Shown: piece after piece, positions 14,611 through 19,529 of the stretch | How the letters are laid out: every line of letters starts with the position of its first letter | How positions within the stretch are numbered: position 1 is the first letter of the stretch | Source: Actinobacteria bacterium 13_2_20CM_68_14 | Lineage (GTDB): Bacteria > Actinomycetota > Thermoleophilia > Gaiellales > Gaiellaceae | Direction of reading: 5' to 3' | Length of the DNA stretch: 19,529 nucleotides | Assembly (NCBI GenBank): GCA_001914705.1 | Contig: MNDB01000031.1 | Location: forward strand, 1 to 19,529 | The notes under the pieces: generated by a model | Told to the model about the DNA's origin: nothing | Seen by the model: only the letters and a program-made list of their open reading frames with translations | Database searches by the model: none | Position numbers and translations under genes: made by a program

Positions 14611-15990
14611 CTAGATCTTCCCTCGGCCCCTCCACTTGGCGAAGATCGGCTTGAACTCGTGCAGTGCCGCGCTCGCGGCGTCGGCGGGCGTCATCTTGCC
14701 TTGCGCTACCTGGGCGAACATCTGCGGGACCAGCCAGGTGTTGAAGATCTCGTCGACCGCCGCGTTGGAGAAGCCCGGATAGCCGAGGTTGACGGTGTAC
14801 TTCCGGGCGATCAGGTCGAGCACGTTGTACTTGCCCTTGTGCGGGTCGGCCGCGAGCTGCCTCGCGTAGTCATGCACCGCACCCCTGAAGGCGGGGAAGT
14901 TGTAGAACTTGCTGTTCTTGAATGCCCCCTGGTAGTTCATCTCCAGGTCGGCGATGAACCGCTTCGCGAGCGTCTTCTGTTTCGAGAACTTCCAGATCGT
15001 GTAGACGCCCATCACGTGCTCGAGGCCAAGGCGCTGCACGGGCCCTCGTGGAATCGGCGCCACCGACGTGTTCTGGGCCAGCGCCGGGTTTGCGTCCTCT
15101 GCACTGCGAATGATCGAGATCGCGTTGACCGCCAGCGACAGGCGCCCGGAAAGGTATCCCTGGTTGTTCGACGCCGCTGTCCAGGCGAACACTTCGTTTG
15201 TCATCCCGCGCTTATAGATGTCCCGCATCATCTTGAGCGCCTCGATCGTGTGCTTGCTGTTGATCGCCGGACGCGCCTGCGCGTTCTGGATGAAGGCGCC
15301 GAAACACTGCATCAGCGCGATCAGCAGCATGTTCGAGTCGAGCTCGTTCGACATCCCGAGCCCGACCGGGTGACCGAGGGCCTTCAGCTTGGGGGCAGCC
15401 CTGCGAACGTCATCCCAGGTCGACGGCTTGATCCCGACTTGATTCCAAAGATCCTTGCGAAAGTGAATCGGGTCCGGGACGTAGTTCTCGGGAAACCCGT
15501 GCCACTTGCGGGTCTTTGGGTTGTAGCAGCTCTTGAACCCGACCTGGCTGACCTTCCCGACCTTGCGCGTGACCTCCTGGATGATCTCCTTGTGGTTGAT
15601 CACCTGGTCCTCGAGCCCCGCCTGCGGTGACAGATGTCCGAAGATATCGTGACCGCTCTGCGCGGCGACCTCTGCCTGGGCGCGGGCGGGTAGCTGGGCA
15701 AGTGCGATGTGGTCGACCTGCACGTCCGTGTCGTGCTTGGCGCCCCAGTTCTTCGTGTACGTCTTGTCGAACCACACGTCGTAGGCGGGAACGAAGTGGC
15801 TCCACTGGATGATTTTGAGCGTGTTCTTGTAGTGCTTGTGGACGTACTTGGGCACCCCGGCTGCCGCCACCTTCGGTAGCGCGCCGGCATAGGCAACCAA
15901 GAATCCGCCGAGGCCCCTGCGGACGAGCTGACGTCGCGTCAGGCTTGTCGAGATCCCTAGCTCTTCGAGCTCGTCATCGTTCTCGGCCAT
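14611..15990 (-). CDS. Tat-exported carbohydrate-type ABC transporter substrate-binding protein
   Basis: Solute-binding protein of 459 aa, family 1 layout, the presumed receptor for the two permeases encoded just before it on the same strand. The leader has LTRRQLVRRG (RR at 19-20) and a modest hydrophobic stretch to about residue 45, so Tat export is likely. There is no lipobox cysteine, so it would be released after cleavage or held by its leader, unusual for a Gram-positive binding protein. The mature domain starts KIIQWSHFVPAYDVWFDK, and PSTWDDVRRAAPKLKALG is the typical hinge-region helix of sugar-binding proteins. The ATG at 15990 is set by AAGGAGGGAG just upstream; the frame runs 14 codons further to 16032 but would overlap the permease stop. 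The ligand is unknown; sugar, polyol or glycerol phosphate are all possible. Confidence 0.88.
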   Translation of the reverse strand: MAENDDELEELGISTSLTRRQLVRRGLGGFLVAYAGALPKVAAAGVPKYVHKHYKNTLKIIQWSHFVPAYDVWFDKTYTKNWGAKHDTDVQVDHIALAQLPARAQAEVAAQSGHDIFGHLSPQAGLEDQVINHKEIIQEVTRKVGKVSQVGFKSCYNPKTRKWHGFPENYVPDPIHFRKDLWNQVGIKPSTWDDVRRAAPKLKALGHPVGLGMSNELDSNMLLIALMQCFGAFIQNAQARPAINSKHTIEALKMMRDIYKRGMTNEVFAWTAASNNQGYLSGRLSLAVNAISIIRSAEDANPALAQNTSVAPIPRGPVQRLGLEHVMGVYTIWKFSKQKTLAKRFIADLEMNYQGAFKNSKFYNFPAFRGAVHDYARQLAADPHKGKYNVLDLIARKYTVNLGYPGFSNAAVDEIFNTWLVPQMFAQVAQGKMTPADAASAALHEFKPIFAKWRGRGKI

Positions 15991-15995
15991 GTCTC

Positions 15996-16001
15996 CCTCC
16001 T
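15996..16001 (-). promoter_or_regulatory. Strong Shine-Dalgarno of the binding-protein gene
   Basis: On the - strand AGGAGG lies 5 nt before the ATG at 15990, inside a longer purine run (AAGGAAGGAGGGAG). It decides the start of the binding protein and may let it be made in excess over the permeases encoded upstream on the same message. Confidence 0.75.
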
Positions 16002-16018
16002 TCCTTTCGTTCTCCAGG

Positions 16019-16921
16019 TCAACGAAACGCACCTCCCGTAAAGCCGGCGATGAAACGGTCGAGAAAGCTGTTGTAGAGCAGCGCGAGCAGGATGCTCGGG
16101 ATCAACGTTGCGGCCATCAGCGACTGCCAGAAGTAGACGTCGCCTCGGATCAGATCCGTCGGCACGCCGGCCGAGATCGTGTGCTGCTTCGTTCCCGAGA
16201 TGAATGTGATCGCGTAGACGAACTCGTTCACGCAGAGCGAGAACGAGAAGATCACCACAGTGAGGATCCCGGGAATCGAGATCGGAAAGATCACGCGGGC
16301 CAGCGCCTTGAGCCGCGAGCAGCCGTCGATGAGCGCTGCATCTTCGAGCTCGGCCGGGATCGTCCGAAAGAAGCCCATCAGCAGCCACGTCGCGAACGGG
16401 ATCGTGAAGGACGGATAGACCAGCACGAGCGACCAGAGGCGGTCCTGCAGACCCAACTTCGAGATCACGCGCGAGAGCGGCAGGAACAGCAAGGTTGGCG
16501 GTACGAGATACGTCAAGAAAATCCCGACACCGACGCTCTGCCCCCAGCGCCCCGACAGACGCGCCAAGGAATAGCCGGCAGGCACGGCGAGCAGCAGCGT
16601 GATCACGACGACGAGCCCGCCGACGACCGCGGTGTTCTCCACCCAGCGCAGGTAGTTCGTGTCGCTGAAAATGAAGGTGATGTGGGAGGTCGTCGCGTTC
16701 TCGAAGCCGAAGGGCAACCAGTGGTCGTGCTGGAACGAGAGCTTCTCCCCGACCGCGGCCTGCGAGGGGTGATAGGTGAACGGGACGTTGTCGAGGTTGT
16801 AGAGGTCGCCGTTCGTCTTGAAGGCAGTCACGAGCATCCAGTAGAAGGGGAAGGCGAGCACGATCGCGAACGGCCCCACGATCAGGTACGAGACGCCGCG
16901 CTCGCGGAGCGTGCTCCACAT
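16019..16921 (-). CDS. Carbohydrate-type ABC transporter permease, MalG/UgpE family
   Basis: Membrane subunit of 300 aa with about six hydrophobic segments; the first begins near residue 10 (YLIVGPFAIVLAFPFYWML), and the large external loop after it (roughly residues 35-90) is usual for this family. The EAA loop reads EDAALIDGCSRLKAL and is followed by FPISIPGILTVVIFSF, as in MalG/UgpE-type permeases. The start is the ATG at 16921, 2 nt after the stop of the MalF-type gene, with GGAGG further upstream; the open frame reaches 17566, but that extension overlaps the real upstream gene and has shadow composition. It lies between the MalF-type permease and the binding protein in a three-gene - strand operon. 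Confidence 0.92.
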   Translation of the reverse strand: MWSTLRERGVSYLIVGPFAIVLAFPFYWMLVTAFKTNGDLYNLDNVPFTYHPSQAAVGEKLSFQHDHWLPFGFENATTSHITFIFSDTNYLRWVENTAVVGGLVVVITLLLAVPAGYSLARLSGRWGQSVGVGIFLTYLVPPTLLFLPLSRVISKLGLQDRLWSLVLVYPSFTIPFATWLLMGFFRTIPAELEDAALIDGCSRLKALARVIFPISIPGILTVVIFSFSLCVNEFVYAITFISGTKQHTISAGVPTDLIRGDVYFWQSLMAATLIPSILLALLYNSFLDRFIAGFTGGAFR

Positions 16922-16923
16922 GC

Positions 16924-17940
16924 CTACGAGACCTCCACCCGCCGTGCGAAGAGCAGCATCAAAACGCTGACAACCAGCAACACCGGCAACAGATAGAGCG
17001 AGATCGCCGCGCCTTCGCCGAGATTGCTCGAGACGACGCCAGTCTGATACGCCCACGTCGTCAGCATGTGTGTGCTGTTGAACGGGCCACCGCTCGTGAG
17101 GATGTAGACGACGGTCATGTCGGTCGCGGTGAAGACGATTCCGAATAGGAGTGCGACCGTCGCGATCGGAAGCTGCAGCGGGAGAGTGACGTGCCAGAAC
17201 TTCCGCAGGCCGGTGGCACCGTCGACCTTGGCGGCATCGTGCACCTCGGTCGGAATGGACGAGAGGCCGGCGATGAAGATCACGGTTGCGAACGGCAGGA
17301 TTCGCCAGGCCTGGACGAAGATGATCGCGAGCATCGCCAGGGTGGGCTGACCGAGCCACTGCGGCGGGTTGAGGCGATCGATCTTCCCGACATGGACCCA
17401 GGGGAGGTGGTCGATCCCGCCGAGCACCCAGTTCACCGGCCGATACAGGTAGAAGTGGCCCCCACCGGGCATCAGATCGTGGACGAGCGTCCAATTCACG
17501 ACACTGAACTGGGAGTCGAAGATCCAGAGGAAGCCGATAGTGCTCACAGCCACCGGCGCCGCCCACGGAAGCAGGATCAGCAGCCGGAGAAACCAGCGAC
17601 CCCGGAACGGGCGCACGAGCGCATGCGCGAGGATGCCGGCGCCGACCAACACGATCGCCTGCGAGGCGAGAGTGAAGACGATCGTGTTCCGCAAGGCTCG
17701 CCGGAAGTTGTCGTTGTGCCAGGCCTCAGTGAAGTTGTGGAACCAGATGAACTTGCCTGTCAGCTGGCCGGCGGTCGCATCGGTCATGCTCAGATACACC
17801 GCGAGGACGAGCGGCGCCCCGACGAGCAAGACGATGAACAGGGCCGCTGGAGTGATCAGGGCGGGCGCGAGAAAACGGCGATCCTCTAGAAGATCGCGGA
17901 AGCGCCGCGTTTGCGGCCTGGCCTCCGCCACGGCTGCCAA
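16924..17940 (-). CDS. Carbohydrate-type ABC transporter permease, MalF/UgpA family
   Basis: Membrane subunit of 338 aa and first gene of the - strand importer operon. After a charged N-terminus (ARPQTRRFRDLLEDRRF) come about six hydrophobic segments with a long external loop near residues 115-190. The EAA loop VHDAAKVDGATGLRKFWHVTLPLQLP is a clear match to the MalF/UgpA/LacF family. The start is uncertain between TTG at 17940 and GTG three codons later (17931); neither has a good ribosome-binding site. It is divergent from the ATPase gene, with only 59 nt between the starts. Length, motif and position agree with a sugar importer; the transported compound cannot be inferred from it. Confidence 0.9.
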   Translation of the reverse strand: MAAVAEARPQTRRFRDLLEDRRFLAPALITPAALFIVLLVGAPLVLAVYLSMTDATAGQLTGKFIWFHNFTEAWHNDNFRRALRNTIVFTLASQAIVLVGAGILAHALVRPFRGRWFLRLLILLPWAAPVAVSTIGFLWIFDSQFSVVNWTLVHDLMPGGGHFYLYRPVNWVLGGIDHLPWVHVGKIDRLNPPQWLGQPTLAMLAIIFVQAWRILPFATVIFIAGLSSIPTEVHDAAKVDGATGLRKFWHVTLPLQLPIATVALLFGIVFTATDMTVVYILTSGGPFNSTHMLTTWAYQTGVVSSNLGEGAAISLYLLPVLLVVSVLMLLFARRVEVS

Positions 17941-17999
17941 CGCACGACGATTTACCCCGAAGTAGAGTCTTTTACTCGCAAGCGGCTCGCGGGGGCGGA
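17941..17999. promoter_or_regulatory. Short divergent control region of the carbohydrate-type importer
   Basis: These 59 nt separate the starts of the permease operon (- strand) and the ATPase gene (+ strand) and must hold signals for both unless promoters lie inside the genes. The segment is AT-richer than its surroundings. It contains a weak inverted repeat GAGT-CTTTT-ACTC (17965-17977) and TAGAGT (17963-17968), a four-of-six match to a -10 box for the ATPase gene. I see no convincing -35 box. Shared control of both arms is an inference from the geometry. Confidence 0.35.
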
Positions 18000-19205
18000 A
18001 TGGCGGAGATCAAGCTCGAGCAGCTGACGAAGATCTATCCGGACGGTACGAAGGCCGTCGATGCCCTCGATCTGCAGATTGCCGATGGCGAGCTCGTCGT
18101 CCTGGTCGGCCCGTCGGGTTGCGGCAAGACGAGCGCGCTTCGGATGGTCGCCGGGCTCGAGGACATCACCGAGGGCCGGGTCTCGATCGGCGGTCGCGTG
18201 GTCAACAAGGTCCCGCCGAAAGATCGCGACATCGCGATGATCTTCCAGAACTACGCCCTCTACCCGCACATGACGGCGGCCAAGAACATGGGCTTTGCGC
18301 TGCGGATGAGGAAGTTTCCGAAGGGCCAGATCCGGGAGCGGGTGACGGACGCGGCCGGCGTCCTCGGGCTCATGCAGGCGCTCGATAAGCGCCCGCGCAC
18401 GCTCTCGGGCGGCCAGCGCCAGCGGGTCGCGATGGGTCGCGCGATCGTGCGCGAGCCCCAAGCGTTCCTGATGGACGAGCCGCTCTCGAACCTCGATGCA
18501 AAGCTTCGCGTCGAGATGCGGGCCGAGATCGCAAGGCTGCAGCGGGATCTCGGCGTGACCACGATCTACGTCACCCACGATCAGACCGAGGCGATGACGC
18601 TCGGCGACCGCGTCGCGGTCATGCGCGACGGAGTGCTGCAGCAGTTGGCCCCGCCGCAAGAGCTGTACCGGGAACCCCGGAACCTGTTCGTCGCGGAGTT
18701 CATCGGCTCGCCGGCGATGAACCTCGTAGGCGTCGACCTCGAGCGATCGAACGGCTCGCTGGTGGCAGCTTTCGGCGACAGTCGGCTCACGCTGGATGAT
18801 TCGGCCGCCCTGGCGCCGTTTGTCGGCAAGCGCATGATCCTCGGCGTCAGGCCCGAGCACATCGAGGACGCCGCGATTGCGTCCGACGCACCCGGGGACC
18901 GACGCCTAACTGCCGTCGTCGACATACGCGAGGATCTGGGCTCGGACGTGTACGTCCATTTCGGGGTCGGTGGTCCGCCGGTCCTCGGCGAAGACGTCCG
19001 GGCGGCCGTCGGCAGCGACGCAGTCGAGACAGCCGAGGCGCAGACGAGGCGCAAGGGCCATCTCTGGGTCGCGCGAGTCGGCCACACCAGTCGAGCCAGC
19101 GAGGGCGAGCCAATCGAGCTGGTCGTCGACACATCGCGACTCCGCTTCTTCGACCCCGAGACGGGCAACGCGGTCCACGCCAATCCCGACGACCGGGCTG
19201 CCTGA
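18000..19205 (+). CDS. Carbohydrate-type ABC transporter ATP-binding protein, MalK/UgpC/MsmK family
   Basis: ATPase subunit of 401 aa, presumably powering the divergent MalF/MalG-type permeases. Walker A GPSGCGKT is at 37-44, Q-loop Q83, signature LSGGQ at 135-139, Walker B FLMDEP at 156-161, switch histidine at 193. The KIYPDGTKAVDALDL opening, MDEPLSNLDAKLRVEMR and the long C-terminal OB/MOI domain (about 240-385) place it in the MalK/UgpC group rather than with the PotA proteins, which have LLLDEPLGALDLKLR. Such ATPases sometimes serve several importers, so its partner is not proven. The ATG at 18000 follows GGGGGCGG. Its stop touches the stop of the convergent NYN gene. Confidence 0.93.
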   Translation: MAEIKLEQLTKIYPDGTKAVDALDLQIADGELVVLVGPSGCGKTSALRMVAGLEDITEGRVSIGGRVVNKVPPKDRDIAMIFQNYALYPHMTAAKNMGFALRMRKFPKGQIRERVTDAAGVLGLMQALDKRPRTLSGGQRQRVAMGRAIVREPQAFLMDEPLSNLDAKLRVEMRAEIARLQRDLGVTTIYVTHDQTEAMTLGDRVAVMRDGVLQQLAPPQELYREPRNLFVAEFIGSPAMNLVGVDLERSNGSLVAAFGDSRLTLDDSAALAPFVGKRMILGVRPEHIEDAAIASDAPGDRRLTAVVDIREDLGSDVYVHFGVGGPPVLGEDVRAAVGSDAVETAEAQTRRKGHLWVARVGHTSRASEGEPIELVVDTSRLRFFDPETGNAVHANPDDRAA

Positions 19206-19529
19206 TCAGACGAGCGCGGCGAGTTCGCGGGCAAACGCGCCGCCGCCGATGATCCGCTTTGCGCTTCCGCCGCCTCGTGCGCGCAGCTCGCGGTCGGAGG
19301 TCACGAGCACATAGGGCTCGGAGAGCTGCGTGGCGCGCCGTGTGATCCAGTCGTCCGCCGACTCTGCGCCCGTGCCCACGACCTCGACTCCCGCCACCGG
19401 CTCCGGAGCCGGTCCGTCGAAGACCGCGATTGCCTCTACTCCCTCGGCCTCGGCCCACCGCGCCAATAGCTCGACGAGCCGTTCCGGAGAGAGGTTCGGC
19501 CAGAGCGATCGCCTCACGTTCGGCGCGTC
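19206..19529 (-). CDS. NYN-domain (YacP-like) putative ribonuclease, 5' end cut off by window
   Basis: C-terminal 107 residues of a PIN-like NYN-domain protein. The frame is open to the last base of the window and begins DAPNVRRSLWPN, matching the conserved DGxNV-type N-terminal strand of the family, so the GTG at 19517 is an internal valine and the true start lies beyond 19529. Further conserved acidic positions are visible in AVFDGPAP, SADDWITRRA and LVTSDRELRARGGG, which together would form the metal-binding site of an endoribonuclease. The family includes YacP/Rae1. It lies tail to tail with the ATPase gene with no spacer and is probably unrelated to the transporter. Confidence 0.8.
   Translation of the reverse strand, partial: DAPNVRRSLWPNLSPERLVELLARWAEAEGVEAIAVFDGPAPEPVAGVEVVGTGAESADDWITRRATQLSEPYVLVTSDRELRARGGGSAKRIIGGGAFARELAALV

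Noticed and set aside
14215..15630. 471-codon + strand frame spanning the FAD oxidoreductase end and the binding protein
   Set aside because: It runs through the terminator hairpin and antisense to a clear binding protein; no recognisable domain.
16922..17566. Upstream extension of the MalG-type permease frame (to 515 aa)
   Set aside because: It lies over the MalF-type permease in another frame; the conserved N-terminus begins at the ATG at 16921.
17963..17977. GAGT-CTTTT-ACTC as a repressor operator
   Set aside because: Only four base pairs per arm; too short to separate from chance without comparative data, so mentioned only within the divergent region.
1..19529. New defence system, mobile element, biosynthetic cluster or CRISPR array
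   Set aside because: All genes fit known transport, amine catabolism, regulator or nuclease families; no spacer-repeat arrays, transposases, integrases or att-like repeats were seen.

Overview
The window reads as a piece of chromosome from a high-GC Gram-positive bacterium. Likely an actinobacterium, perhaps of the Thermoleophilia type: GC is high, genes are packed in operons with 4-nt overlaps, GTG/TTG starts are used, and the binding proteins are lipoproteins or Tat substrates. The lineage guess rests on the general look of the proteins, not on a search.

Left part (1-5452, + strand): a spermidine/putrescine-type ABC importer, potA (cut by the window edge)-potD-potB-potC, followed by an aldehyde dehydrogenase that closely resembles 4-aminobutyraldehyde dehydrogenase. 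Middle (5453-7256): a perfect palindrome, then a flavin amine oxidase on the - strand, divergent from an Lrp/AsnC regulator. Right of that (7257-14575, + strand): one tight operon, lrp-potA-potD-potB-potC-class III aminotransferase-FAD oxidoreductase, in which most junctions are TGATG or NTGA overlaps. It ends in a 16-bp perfect hairpin. Last part: a three-gene - strand carbohydrate-type importer (two permeases, then a Tat-exported binding protein; 17940 down to 14611), a divergent MalK/UgpC-type ATPase (18000-19205) and the start-less end of a NYN-domain nuclease gene (19206-19529, - strand).

Taken together, 1-14575 looks like a polyamine uptake and catabolism island. Two non-identical polyamine importers bring in substrate. 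The aminotransferase and two different flavin oxidases can remove amino groups, and the aldehyde dehydrogenase would turn the resulting aminoaldehyde into an amino acid such as GABA. The Lrp protein is the obvious candidate regulator; two 13-bp direct repeats lie just ahead of or within its start region. No glutamate-putrescine ligase (PuuA) or gamma-glutamyl-GABA hydrolase (PuuD) is seen. The substrates are inferred from family and context.

There is no gene-free stretch longer than 300 bases. I see no tRNA, rRNA, CRISPR array, transposase or phage gene. I do not see a clearly new system; the most interesting points are a probable CTG start codon, the repeat pair before lrp, the unusual palindrome at 5472-5501 and the doubled polyamine import.
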